Source: Larus michahellis (lineage: Eukaryota; Chordata; Aves; Charadriiformes; Laridae). Taken from it: a stretch of DNA of 64,000 bases. The DNA lies in assembly GCF_964199755.1 (NCBI RefSeq), contig NC_133930.1:26494071-26558070 (forward strand). The letters are read 5' to 3'. Numbering within the stretch: the stretch's first letter is position 1; each line of letters starts with the position of its first letter. Position numbers and translations under genes: made by a program. Of this stretch, positions 25,980 through 38,200 are shown piece by piece. The notes under the pieces are model-generated. The model did not search any database. It was not told where the DNA came from and worked only from the letters and a program-made list of their open reading frames with translations.

Positions 25980-26753
25980 GTCATCATCACCCAGCTTTTG
26001 TGTCTGAGTTCAGCCAGCTCTACTGTGCTGGAGGTATTTTCCAATATCTGTCAGTTAATTAAAGCTGAGTTTTCCAAAGACAGAATAATTGTTCTTCAGG
26101 CAAGTTATTATGATCTTTTATCACCTGGCATTGTGATGATTCTGTAATTTTTATTTTTGTTGTGTGATACTCAGTCATACTCTTTACTATTGCCTCAGAT
26201 TGTTTTAATAACTGAGATTTACATAATATTTTATTTAAATATATGGCAGTTGCCTGCTGTAGCTGTGCATGTCTGAGGCATGTGCAGTCACCAGCACCAC
26301 CCTGATGGCCAGATGGGATGGTAGGGCAGCTTCTGCTGCTCTCATGCACAAAGAAGAGCTCTCCCCAAGCACCTCCTCACCACGAGCTGTGGGAAGTGTC
26401 CCAGGGGGAGGCTCAGCCTGGACATCTCCCATGGGAGAGGAGCGGAGATTGCCCTCGCTTGACAACACTTTGCTCAGACTCACCAGGAACCCTGGGGAGC
26501 AGGAGGCTGTAGCGCTATAGTCTCCTGCCATGGAAATGCTGGAGCCTGGGCAAGGCAGAGCCGGGGATGTGACAGCCATGAAGGAGGAGAGCTGAGGGGC
26601 TGTGCTGGTGCCTGTGAGCTTGAAGGCCAGAGGATGTTTCTCCTCCAGCTCTGGGGACCTCAGCTCCTGGCAGGAGGTGGTGCTGCTGACCTCCATGCTC
26701 CTTTGGGAAACATCCAACAGGCAGCCGCAGGGTGGGACTGTGTGTGGTGGGAC
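25980..26753. other. Intergenic DNA, GC-richer at 26270-26753
   Basis: Overlapping frames on both strands (160 codons at 26235-26717 minus, 83 codons at 26269-26520 plus) coincide with locally high GC. They have no recognisable domain and end directly at the CR1 tail. I do not call a gene. Confidence 0.4.
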
Positions 26754-26945
26754 ATAGAATCATAGAATGTGTTGGGTTGGAAGGGACCTTTAAAGGTCAT
26801 CTAGTCCAACCCCCCTGCAGTAAGCAGGGACATCTTTAACTAGATCAGATTGCTCAGAGCCTCACCAAGCCTGGCCTTGAATGTCTCCAGGGATGACATC
26901 TATGAGAAACCTGTCCTGTATGAAATGGGCATTTTGTGCTTGACT
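26754..26945 (-). mobile_element. CR1 LINE 3' tail fragment
   Basis: On the plus strand it starts with ATAGAATCATAGAATG and continues into GGTTGGAAGGGACCTTTAAAGG and CATCTAGTCCAACCCCC, the reverse complement of the CR1 3' end. The match continues through the 'GCCTGGCCTTGAATGTCTCC' phrase and fades by about 26945. It is severely 5'-truncated and oriented on the minus strand. Confidence 0.9.
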
Positions 26946-29900
26946 GGAAGGACGTGCTAGGTCCTTCAAAAGGCTCTGTGAGTCCTAATGAGGGCCACTG
27001 AGTACCAGTGTTTAGATGAAAGGCAGATTTTGGTATAAAACTGCTTGCTTTCCTGTTGAGGGGTAAAGTTATAAAAAAACTATTAGTCAACACTGTAATT
27101 GATGGTTTGATGGTAATTTTCAGCAGCACGGTACCATGAATATCAATTTTATTCAAAAGAACAGATAATGAAAACTTTTCATTTTGTAGTGACTCACGTG
27201 TAATACACTGCATTTCCTTTAATAGGAAATGATGTGCGTACAAAATCCATAGTTGCTATGATTAGTTGTTGCTGATCTTTAAAGATAAGAAGCAAAGTGA
27301 GGGAAAAAAGTGAAAACTGTGTCAATTTATCAACAAGAAAGTTACTCAGATACCAGAAGTAATGAGGCTCTGAATAAAAATGACTATAATGAATCACTTC
27401 CTTGAAGTATAATTTAGCTTGTGTTTAGAACTGACTAAGTACAGCTTTGAGGTCCTAAGAAGCATGCATTTCATGAAGGCAAGTGAGATTTCCTTAAGCT
27501 GTTAAAAATTGGTTTGGTCCCTATTACATAATTGGTGCTGCATATATTCCAGTGCAGGATAAGGGAGTTCGGAGACTTTTACACCCTACGTGCACAAAAT
27601 AATGTGGTCCCTATAGGCAGCATAGAATCCACTTGGCATGTGAAGACAGTGCGGTGTGATGGCCCTGGAGATGTATTTTAAATTTGCAGGAGTGAGAATT
27701 CAGTGGGAAGCAGGTTATACGATCAAGCACCTAATGTGTTCTGCAAATCTACTTTCCTTACTATTCAGCTTCTAGGAGACTCCTTCCTAACTACTGAATA
27801 AAACTCCACCACAGAGAAAGCAGAGAATGATTTCATAGAATCAGTGTTAGCAGAGGAGGTATTTAGAAGAAATTTTAAAAGTTGTTTAGACTGCCATTCA
27901 GAAAAAACACAATTATGTTTGTCTGAGTGCTTATTTTCATTGTCAGTCATGAAAGATAAACATTAACATTAGTTTAGCAGAAAACCACTAACTTAAAAAA
28001 TTATTACGTATTATTATGGGGAGTTTCACATTATTGCCAAGAAGTCCATGATTTTTTGTCACTGTTTTAAGAACAAAGAATCTAATTTTGGGAGCAGACA
28101 GTCACCTCACAAAGCAAGAAATCATTGTAACATCTCACTATTGTTAGCCTTTCTAAGTTACATTTGTTCTGCTGAGTTCTTACCTCCAAAGGCAGCAATT
28201 CTAACTTTAATGAAACATTTCTACTCCACCTTTACTTATTGAAAATAATCCTTAATCCCTGGACAGTTTTTTTTCGCTTAAAAACCCCAAAGAGCTTGAT
28301 CAAGTCTGTGTCTATTCCTGGATCAATACTTATTTCACATGGCTCTTGGCACATGCTCTATATTGGTACGTCCCATAACAATGTTCCCCTTTCTATTGCC
28401 AGAAAACTCTTGAGAAATGTTATTTCAGCTGACTGATTCTTTCAAATGGCTTGGGGCACTTATATAGGCACAGCTGCTCTGGTTGTTTTTTTCCCCACTA
28501 CGTCCAGAGTATTTCCATCTTCTCTTCTGGGTAATTTCAACAACAGAGACTTACCACTCTCCAATGAATCTCTGCAATTGTTATTAATTTATTTCATTTA
28601 TGCCTGGTGGGAGATGGAAATAACATTTAAGCTGAAGATTTATTGCATGGTCTTTAAGTACAAGAGTTTTAATCGTTAAATCTTAATTAAGGTGGGAAAT
28701 TCAGCCTCCCTCTGGACACCTCACTGCATTATTTTTTCTGAACAGTCACCCTAGATTTCATGTTAGTACAGAAATGCAGGATACAGGGTCCTGTATCCCT
28801 TTGTCTTCCAAGGCTGAGATTCCAGTAAGAATTACTGATTTTTCCCTTTCCCTGCAAATGACAATTTTTAACCCCAGGTTCCTTTGTGGCTTTTTTGGTG
28901 CTGAAGAGTTTTTCAGTCGTTGCTTGAGTGTTGGCTGACCCATCAGTTCAAGTTCAGTAGTTTTCTTTCTAAATCTAGTGCAGAGCTCCTATACTGTCTA
29001 GTGCTGTTGTGGTATCGTGCTACCTTTTACATCACTTCTTTAGAGGAATGTCAGTCAAAAAGATGAAGAAAAGTGCTTCATTCTCGGACATCAGAATCTG
29101 CACTAAGCCTGTCACTCATATCTTCTTTTGAAAATTTTGTGGGTTTTAATGTTAATTGTGAGTTTTCGTGACTTTGCCTACAATGCCAGAAGTCAGGGAG
29201 TCTAAACCCTGGACATACAATTTCCTCTCAAAGCCAAAATTTGCATACAGTGCCTCTTCAAAGATTTTTGTTACATTTTGATTGTTAGGAGCTTGATTCT
29301 TTTTTTTTTTTTTTTAATTCTTAGGAGGCTTTCCAGCTCTTGTAAGCCTCCAGGTTACAAGCTTGTTAATTGATAAGTTCTTTTCCTGCTTCTTTCAACA
29401 GATATTCATGATATTCACATATTTCTTATTGTGCTTTCTTTTTTTTTTTTCTTTTACAAACTTCCAGTTGCTACTTTTTTTTTTTTTTTTGCCTTGCAGT
29501 GCTTTTAGTGCCTTGCTTTCCTTTCTTCTCATTCACGAGGATACTTATTTCCTTACTTCTCTAGAACTAAACCCTGGGGCAGTTGTGACATTTGACATCT
29601 ATGAGCTGGCTTCTTGTGACTGAATTTCTGCAGCTCCTGAAATGATGAGGGCCTCAATAAATACAGGTACACAGATTGAAGTGACTTTTGATTTTCTGCA
29701 TGAGGTAGAGTTTAAAGCACAGACCAAAGAATGGCTAACTGGCTGGGGTCTGGATTTTTCCAAGACAGCCAACAGAGTGGAGTGATGTGATTGATGGTGC
29801 TGTCTGAATTTATGTTGATTAAAAGGAGTAGGTGAAGTGACAACCGGTTCTGGGAAAACCAACATGAACTTGGGTATTACGCATGGAGCAATAGCAATAG

Positions 29901-31532
29901 GTGGTGCTGTCCTACGCAGAGTGTTGTTTTTCATTCTCCTCCACCTATAACAGTAAGTTTTCTCAGTAATAGAGTCCACTTCTGTATACTATGGAAAGAG
30001 AAATCGCAAATCTCTGAACATTAAGTATCTTTTCTACAAGGCCTTGGTGTTTTGGAAGTATTTAAGTCATGTTAGGATTGAAAAAAAGTACCACATAAAG
30101 CTGAAAGGTGGGAAATCCCACTATGAAACTGCACTAAGCAAGAGATTTTGAGTTTAGCTTCATTGGTGATCTAGTCCTGAGCTGCTGGACCTGAAATGTG
30201 TTGATGTTTCAACTCCTCCCGTGTTTCTTAGTGACCAAGGAACAACATTTTAAAGCCTTCTCCATCTCTCCAGTTTGAAGGTAGTCCTGTAGGTAGGTAT
30301 GGTCTGATACGGGAGGCTCCAAGCTTGTTCCCAAACTGCCCAGCCCAGCCGCATGCCCCGGTTCACCGAAGGGTACCCGGGAAAGGCTGGTGGGGCTGCA
30401 CATGGTTAGGGCTGCCCTGACAGTGACAGGCACCCAGAAAGGATGGATGAGCTGAGGGGGGATGTTGGGGGACAGACAGCCTCTGTCACTGCAAGTTTCC
30501 TCAGGAAAGAAGCTGTTTCGTTGAGCCCCGATTTCTTTACCCTGATTTGATGTCTCTGGTGCTGGGTGGCCATGCCAACACCGACAGCACCGCACCAGTG
30601 GCTCATGAAAGCCACGGTGGGTTGCATGGGGCCAGAGCAGGGATGTGGTGATCAAGGACACCCACTCAGAGCCCTGAGCCAGGGCTGTGCTGTGCCTCGG
30701 GGCAGCCAGCAGTGGTTTTGTCTGATGTTTTTTGGAATAAAGCAAAACATTCCCACAATCCCCACCTTTTCCACAAACACAGCCCTGTAGGGTGGAAACA
30801 CTCGCCTGAGTCTAATGAGGCTGGCAAATACATTCTTCTGTTCACGAGTCAGTCACCAAAACTGGGCTCCCAAACCCCTGCAGAGGGAGAATCTGAGGCA
30901 TTCTGTAGTTTCCACCCACTTCAGTGGGGGGGAATTAACTTCAGAGCTGATGAATATTCAAGACACTTGATTTTTGGTGACTGACTATGAGATTAAGAGC
31001 CAGAAATCAGTGCTGAGGGTCTCAGGCGTGCAGCTGGATTAATCAGTCTTGACCATTAATTGAACATTGGAGGAGGAACAATTTGCTCTCATTATGGCCA
31101 GGTAGCACTCCCAGAAAACAAACCAGTCCCTGTGCCTCCCTCCGAGCTAGGACACAAGTCTGGTCCTTTGCTGCACTGTGCTTCCTAGAGCCTTCCAGGC
31201 TCACGCTCTTCTTCTGGGTCACCGAAGGGCTGGAAAAAATTAATCTACACTTGTCTATCCCTGCCTCCATGGGCCAGCAGGACATCTGGCCAAAAAACCT
31301 TAAACTGGGAAGGTACCAGCTAGAACGTGCTCCATGTGAAGGTGTATGCAACATTGGCAAAACAAATTTCTGCCCATAACGTTACTTTAATAGTCCACAG
31401 TTTTACAGCAACATATGTTCGAAATTATAATTTTCAGAAAACTGCACAAGACTTAGGAAGTTTAACCAGAATGTTAAAAGAGCTCTTGAGAAAAATACAC
31501 CATAATAAGGTTTTGCCAACTCTTTGAATGTA
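26946..31532. other. Intergenic DNA just downstream of CRHBP
   Basis: No gene is supported. There is a T-rich region at 29298-29492. A 126-codon frame (29599-29979 minus) and a 178-codon frame (30209-30745 minus) show no known domain, codon signature or splice context. The CRHBP transcript probably ends at the right edge of this stretch. Confidence 0.5.
29298..29492. repeat. T-rich low-complexity tracts
   Basis: Three long T runs of roughly 11-17 bases lie within 200 bases, separated by C/T-rich sequence. They could be remnants of retroposon poly-A tails on the minus strand, but no body of an element is recognisable beside them. Confidence 0.5.
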
Positions 31533-31538
31533 TTTATT
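31533..31538 (-). terminator. CRHBP: Candidate CRHBP polyadenylation signal (distal)
   Basis: AATAAA on the minus strand, about 570 bases after the CRHBP stop codon. A second AATAAA lies at 31580-31585. Either gives a 3' untranslated region of roughly 0.5-0.6 kb, plausible for this gene. I cannot tell which is used. Confidence 0.5.
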
Positions 31539-31579
31539 CATGTTTGGATTTGTGTAAGGAAGTTTCCATGCTATAAATT

Positions 31580-31585
31580 TTTATT
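31580..31585 (-). terminator. CRHBP: Candidate CRHBP polyadenylation signal (proximal)
   Basis: AATAAA on the minus strand about 520 bases after the stop codon; the first canonical signal found downstream of CRHBP. Confidence 0.5.
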
Positions 31586-32104
31586 AAAAACATGTCATTA
31601 GAAATAAATAGTACATTTATAGTCATAAACAAACCAGTAGTTTTCACACACATTAATGTTGTGTTTCCTCTTACAAAACTGGAAGTATATTCCACCATCT
31701 AATTTTTTTGTTTATACCTGATTTAAAAGGATAAAATTGCTTTTTTGTTTATACTTACTGTAGGTTTTGTATGTCCTCGGACTAGATACACAGAGTGTTT
31801 GTGTCTGTTTTGCTAATAATATTTATATGGGAAACATAGCCTTCTGTTCTTGCTATTGATTTTGGATGTGATAAGTGAGCTTAAATACTGTGGAAAAAAA
31901 ATATAATGATAATAACAAAGATTAATACATTGGTTGCTTTTTCCTCCTTGCTCATGGGAATGACTGATTTGTATGAGAAAAAGAAATATGCTCGTACCAT
32001 TGAAAGGCTCGATAATACCAGCTGATTAAAGGAAAAATAATATTTTTCTTAATTCACCAGAACGTTATTTTCATTAGCTATGTGAAAATTTGTGGCCTGG
32101 TCTC

Positions 32105-32262
32105 TCAGATACTAGGGAAGCAGAATTCCTCAATGCTGTTCTCCTTTCTGTTTTCCGTTTCCTGCAGATCGAGTTGGTGATACTCAAATGTCACACGGTT
32201 GATGTGTTTGCCACTGGAGACCATTCGCAGCACGGTATTGTCACAGCCAATCTTCATTTGGG
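32105..32262 (-). CDS. CRHBP: CRHBP coding exon 7 (residues 271-322 and stop)
   Basis: The acceptor is AACTAG|CCCAAATG, completing the GCC codon of residue 270/271. It encodes QMKIGCDNTVLRMVSSGKH (Cys277), INRVTFEY and a C-terminus ending EEFCFPSI (Cys318), with TGA at 32105-32107. The acceptor lacks a strong pyrimidine tract, but the phase and homology leave no alternative. Confidence 0.94.
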
Positions 32263-35200
32263 CTAGTTAGGGAAAAGAGATATAAAGATACGCTTGTATG
32301 AGAGTGAGGGAAAAGAGAGATACGGTGTTGGAAATCACAAAGCACCAATACATACAGTCTTGGAAACAAAGCCAGTTCGTGTGTAGCAGTGACCAGCTGG
32401 TGGTGGTATTGCTGACTAAATACCTTCTTTTGTATTTGTTAGTTTTAGTTTACGATGGCTTGGGTATTTAATCAAGTGTTGTAACCTTTACTCATGCAAA
32501 TGCCACTCGCTTCCCATCCACCCACAGTCTTACATATGTATAGATAGACACGACGCAGAGGCCTGTACATGTTTGCGTTTGGGAAGGTACGCTACTGTTA
32601 GAGACCATGAGCGATAAGGGTAATGGCAGTCTCTCCTGGTGATATCCAAATTTAACAATACTGAAACGTTTCCTGTTACAGGGATTAGTGGTTTTGCGTG
32701 TAAGGAGGTTTTTCACAGTAACAAAAGCATCTTGGTGGCAGTCCCACCAAGACAAACTCAAATGGCAGTGCCCAGCATATGGACTCATTCTGGGGAAAAT
32801 CAAGCATATCACTAACCGCTGCTTTAGAGGAGCCATTTGAGCAGGGATTTGGCAAAGCCTATTTCATCTGGGGAACTCGGAGCACCTTCCTCACTGGAGG
32901 AGAAATCTGGTGGGTCATTGGGAGAGCGGGGGCTGCTGAGGTGGGATTTCCCTTCCTTCACACCACCAGGAAAGCACATTTTAATCTCATTACAGCGCTC
33001 AGTATTCACTCAGAACCAGTGCTTGCTGGTTAAAGCTTTAAACAGTTCCTGGACCATTAAGTTGTGGTGTGATTGAAGGCAAGGGAGACCACGGGTGCAA
33101 AGTGCCAGGCACGTTCCTGCCCTCCAAACCTGTGGAAATGCTGCTTCTCTGGTGCACCCGTTCACATTCCTGGGGTACTAAAAATGTGCCACAGGGACCG
33201 GTCTGTCGCGTCGCTGCAACACTTCGTACTCCGCTGTATTCAATATTAGCGAAATTGAGTATTCTTATTTTTATGGGGAGAAAGAGGTCACTGACCTGGC
33301 ATGATAGTGAAACAGGTTCAGAGCTCCTCCAGGCTTCAAAACAGAGAATGGGAGCTCTGAGGCTTTTGGGGTATGTGTTACTCCTGCAGCAGAAAAGGAG
33401 GCTTTGGAAACACTGAGTAGGTGAGAAAAACCTCCTTAACTGAAAATGTAACTGCTCTTCCTTCATGTGTTATGAATTTCTAGACTCATTTATCTGTTGA
33501 CGCTCCACTAATCGTATGTGTCATAGGGCAAGCATTTAAAAAAATATGTATAATTTAATCTTGTTATAATGATTACTGCAGGGGCAAGCAAAGATGGTTG
33601 TGGGGGTGCTGTATCACACAGCCCGGCTGCAGGCTCAAACAGCTTTACCTCTCATGTTCTGCCACATGTGAAGATCACCAGTCTAGCAGGAAATGGAGGT
33701 CTGGGGGTGCTCTGCACAACTGCCTCTGGTTAATTATTTTATCATGTGGAGGTAAGTGGAAAAAGGAGTTCTTACCAGACCCGTGAAAGGAGTGACAGAG
33801 ATCAGCCAATGGAAACATCTTGGATGGGTCTAAGCCAGTTCCTCCTAGCAGCTCTACAAAATCTCCCACTCCTGCACAGCCTGCTGATGGCTTCTAAAAA
33901 GGCAGAGATTAAAAGTTTTTTATCATTTATCTTATTTATATTATTTATTAAGGTAGCAGTTCTCTAGACATGATTGCAGCCAGCAGTCCTCTGTGCTCAA
34001 ACCTGTGTGAAGTCAGGCTGTTCTCATCCTGAGCAACACTACTTCGTTTTGACATTAGTTAATTTTCTTGAAGGTTCCAAAGAATACCTAAGTAGGCTCT
34101 GAAAATTACTGACAAGTAGTTAAGGTGTTGAATCAACTGCATTTAGAGCAGATAAGTAATCTGATTCTGCATGCTTAGACATGTAAACAAATCGATACAG
34201 GCATGGGCTGCATGTGTGCCTGCACTAAACTGGGCGGCAGGAACTTAAGTTCCACTATACCATACTTATTCCCAAGCAATAAGTGTTGCTAAAATGTGCT
34301 ATTCTGTCAAAGTTTAATTAAAGTAGGAATTAAGCAAAACAGTAGTTTTGTATGACAACAATGGCTTAGCGTGTATTAGACTCACAAGTGTTCTTGTCCT
34401 GAAAATTAATGCTGTTTGCCAAAAAAACTTCTTGCGCGGATACCTTGTGCACCTTCTGCTTGTTACGATACGCTACTATTTAAGTACCTGGTTTCTTTAT
34501 CGTCCTATTGCTGTTGTCTCTTTTCTACCTACTGCTGAATAAGTCAACTCACTTGTCCATCTCTCAAAGCCTGGTTTGCTGAGACACTGGCAGTCCCCAC
34601 GAAGGACATAGGCTGCCAGTCTCACTGGCAGCAGGAAACAAACTTTCTTGCTCCTATCCTTGTGGGTATTTTGGAATTTGCACCTTCTTAGACCTCCCAG
34701 GCACAGGGGGCCACCAACAGCTTTTGTCCTCTCCTGTCTGGTTGTCACCAAGCACCACATGCTGTGGCCAAACCCCATCCCCGTGCTGAGCATCAGAGCA
34801 GATGGAGCAGAGGATGCTTAGCATGCTGAGCAAGGAATCAGTTGTGAGCACATTTGTATTTTCTCCTTGCTAATACCTCACTATCTAACCCGCGTCTCCT
34901 TTCTCTGTTCAGAGTGGTTGCTGCTTCCATTAGTTTAAATACAGACAGAGCGTTTAAATAGAGAGTGCTCTCCCCGGGAAAGCACTCCTTTCTTCCTAAT
35001 GAAATTCTTACCCTTTGTTATGGCAAGCAATATTTACATGCATTAATGGTACTTTGCATAATTTGATTGCCTCTGTAACATTACAGAGACAATAGCAACA
35101 GAGACAGGCTCTGCTCTCATCTCTGGGGGGAAACCAGAGCTCTCAGCATCCGCCTGCGTGGTCTGGAGCGTACATGCCTTTGCAGCCTGCGTCGCTCACA

Positions 35201-38200
35201 GGCTGCCCCTGTGAGCTTCACCCCTTCCCTCTCCCATGCCCAGGAAAATCGCAGAGGGTAGTAATTTCTTCAGAAACAAGCAACTCACCTTTAAAAAGAG
35301 GCCATTTAAATGTCCCAGAATAAGATCAGATATTTTTATCACCACGGGGTAGATTATGGAGAAGCTGCAGTTTCTGTGCTGATGAGAAATGACCATGGTA
35401 AACCTTCCCGAGGGAGTCTGAGAGATGACATTGCAAGCTGCGGGATGGGAGAAGGTACAAGAGTTACTTGTGCAGTCGTCACTGCATGTAGCAAAATGAT
35501 GTACTTTCAGTACTAACAAAGAACAGATGATTTAGTTACTGAGAGTTACAACCACATGCTGAAAAATATGCATATGGCGTTTTCTGGGATTCTTGCATAA
35601 CATTTGTTCCCTAAAACTTCCCTGCCCATTGCTTACTGTGTAGCATGAGGTCTGGCAGCGCTTGAGAGTGAAGTGTTCAATGGGAGAGCTCACCCCCCAG
35701 ATCCATACACCAGGGGCTCATGTTGTCAGGGGCTTGTACTGTTTGCCAGTTTGAAGGAAGCTAAATATGGATGCAGGGCTTTTGTTTAGCTTTGATGGGT
35801 TATCACCTGATTTGGCTGGTTATCGCTGCCAGCAAACCCCTAAGTCCCATTCTGCTCCTCTTCATTGGAGTTCTTTACCCTACAAAACATCCCATTGAAA
35901 CTAGATGGTTTTATCTTAAAGTTCGACCTTAAGACTTCAGGTGAGGGAGTAGCTTATCATCTGTGCGTGCAACCCAAGGTGTCCTCCACGCAGACCTGGA
36001 GGCCTGCAGCTGCTTCAGCCCGCCAGTGAAGGACACAAGCCACCTCCAGCAGCTGCACACGATAATCATATCCACAGGCATGAAGCCACACCAGCGTGGA
36101 GACCCAGCTTGCAGGCTTGTGTCTGAACAACTCGGACCAAGGACCAGGCAGACTTGCCACTGTCTTCATCCTTTGCATGGTGAGGCGGATGAATCAGACT
36201 GGCCTGAACGGTAATTGTTAAATGTCTTGCCGCCTCTTGAAAAAACAGTGCAAAGGACCATTATTTGTGCCTTGACAGGTCACAGGCTTAGGGAAATAAC
36301 TTGCAAATAGGTCCTTGGGATCATATATCACTCACAACTATGACATAACTATTCAATACTCTGTCTTTGCTGTTGAACTTTTTAAAATATTTTTTCCTCA
36401 TTGTTCACCCAGATCTAGAAATTGCTGAGATTAAACTCTCTCAATTATCACTGTTTGTTGTAGCCAAATATGATGGAACATGGCAATATTAGGTTGGAAG
36501 AGATCTTTGAAAGGAAGAACATTCTGGTCCCGTATACTGATGTCACACCTGAGTTCTCTGACAATTCACTTACTTTTTCTGGAGACACACACTGAGCTTG
36601 AGTCAAACCCTCAGGTGTGCACGTGTGCCCGGCTCCGCTCCGTTACTGGAGCCATGTCCAAGCAGATAACGCCAGCAAGAGAATTCAGTGCAAACCAACG
36701 CGTTCGTTTTGCTTCCTTCCCCAAACACAAGCCCCTCTGATGGTATAAAATGCAGACTTACGGAAGAGGTTGGTGTTTTTCTTGACTGTGACAGTAAATC
36801 CATTGCCTGGCCGGTGAATGCGGAAGAAGATCATTGCCACGTTCTGCGATGACCTGATGCTCCTCTGAATGTTGCCGCTCTCACAAAAGTCTACGTATCT
36901 TTGGGAAGTGGGGAGGGGATGGTCCAAGGAACTGGGAAATTTCTCTCCTTTGAGTATCCAGCCATCAAATACCTACAGGGGTTCAATAATTGAAAACAAG
37001 GCTTTTGCTTATTGCTCTGTTAGTGGGGAACAGAAACATGAAGTATTACAGACACTGTTTTACTTTGACACCAGATGGCCTGTTCAAAGCCACCAATTAA
37101 AAACAAAAATTCTTTGTACTTACCAGTTTCCTAGCATTTGACTAATTATTCAAGCATCAATACATATTTAGGAAAGGCACACGTACAAATATTAATGTGG
37201 TCTTTATTTCCTTCAGATGACAATTTTTGTGACCTTTTCTTGAGGAAAGCAGCTTTGCTCCAGCATCATCACATCTGCATAATTTTTTTTTTTAAATTTC
37301 TTACTATTGCAATCTCATTGTTACCAAGAGAAGATTCTGACCTGCTTCATTTGGAAGCCACACGAAACATAAGTCACCCTCTCAAACTCTGGGAATTAAG
37401 TTCATTGATCTGGCCTGCAATTTTCAATCAATTATGTTTTGCAGCTTGTCGTTAATGGACCCAGAGGCCTTCCAGAAGTATTGGAATACAATAAAACTTC
37501 AGGGAGGAATTATTGGCAGAGGTATTGCTCTCTCCTGCCTCCATTCTTTCGGCTCGTCCTAACCACTAGAAAGCAGAACAAATGCTGCCTACTTGGCTGG
37601 ACCTTAAGCAGCAACCTCCACAAATCTTTCCTTCACAAGAAAAATAGCAACATTTTGCCCTCACTATCTTCAGGGGAACCTGTCAGAAGTGTGTCAGAAC
37701 CAGAAATCTGTATTAACTCAAGAATAGCTGCGCAGTTGCCTGCCTTGCTGTTTCAATTGCCTCCTAGCCGCTCTCACCCAGTAATTCCTTCTACACTCCA
37801 GTCAATACTTTGAAAATCCGTGGACCGTATCCTGCTAGCACTTCAGTCAGTTATCCTAATGTGAGAATGTGGAAAAGCTGCAGGATCAGCCTCTGGATTT
37901 GCCAGAACTGTAAATTTTCTGAAGCAATGAGACGTGGGTGCTCAGATTACCACAGGGAAAGAAAAGCTGTCTGTATAAATACAGTAGTATAATGCAGAAA
38001 CCGCGGACCCCATGATCAAAGGAAGGAAACCTCTATAAAGCCTGAGAGATCTCTTGGCATTTTTCTAGCCTCTGTAAGTGGCTGTAAGTCTAGGTACAAA
38101 ATCCTTGGACCCACAGAGGCCGAAATCAGCCTCCCTGTAGCAACCTGGGGAGGGACCCCAGCCAGGGGTACGGGATGGAGGGACAGGATTCCCCAGGGTA

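Noticed and set aside
26235-26717. 160-codon minus frame next to a CR1 tail
   Set aside because: It coincides with locally high GC, overlaps open frames on the plus strand and shows no domain.
29599-29979. 126-codon minus frame, and a plus-strand reading with a GSGKT-like phrase near 29850
   Set aside because: The plus reading crosses several stops, and GSGKT alone is too short to call a P-loop. No surrounding family features are present.
30209-30745. 178-codon minus-strand frame
   Set aside because: It has no recognised domain, no splice context and a GC-rich local composition with competing frames on the other strand; a shadow of composition is more likely.
1-31000. Search for the next gene expected after CRHBP (AGGF1 in human)
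   Set aside because: No frame resembles its coiled-coil, OCRE, FHA or G-patch parts. It presumably starts to the left of this window.
36470-36610. Possible CR1 tail (TTAGGTTGGAAGAGATC) in CRHBP intron 4
   Set aside because: Only about 20 bases resemble the CR1 3' end and the text then diverges completely, so it was not called.
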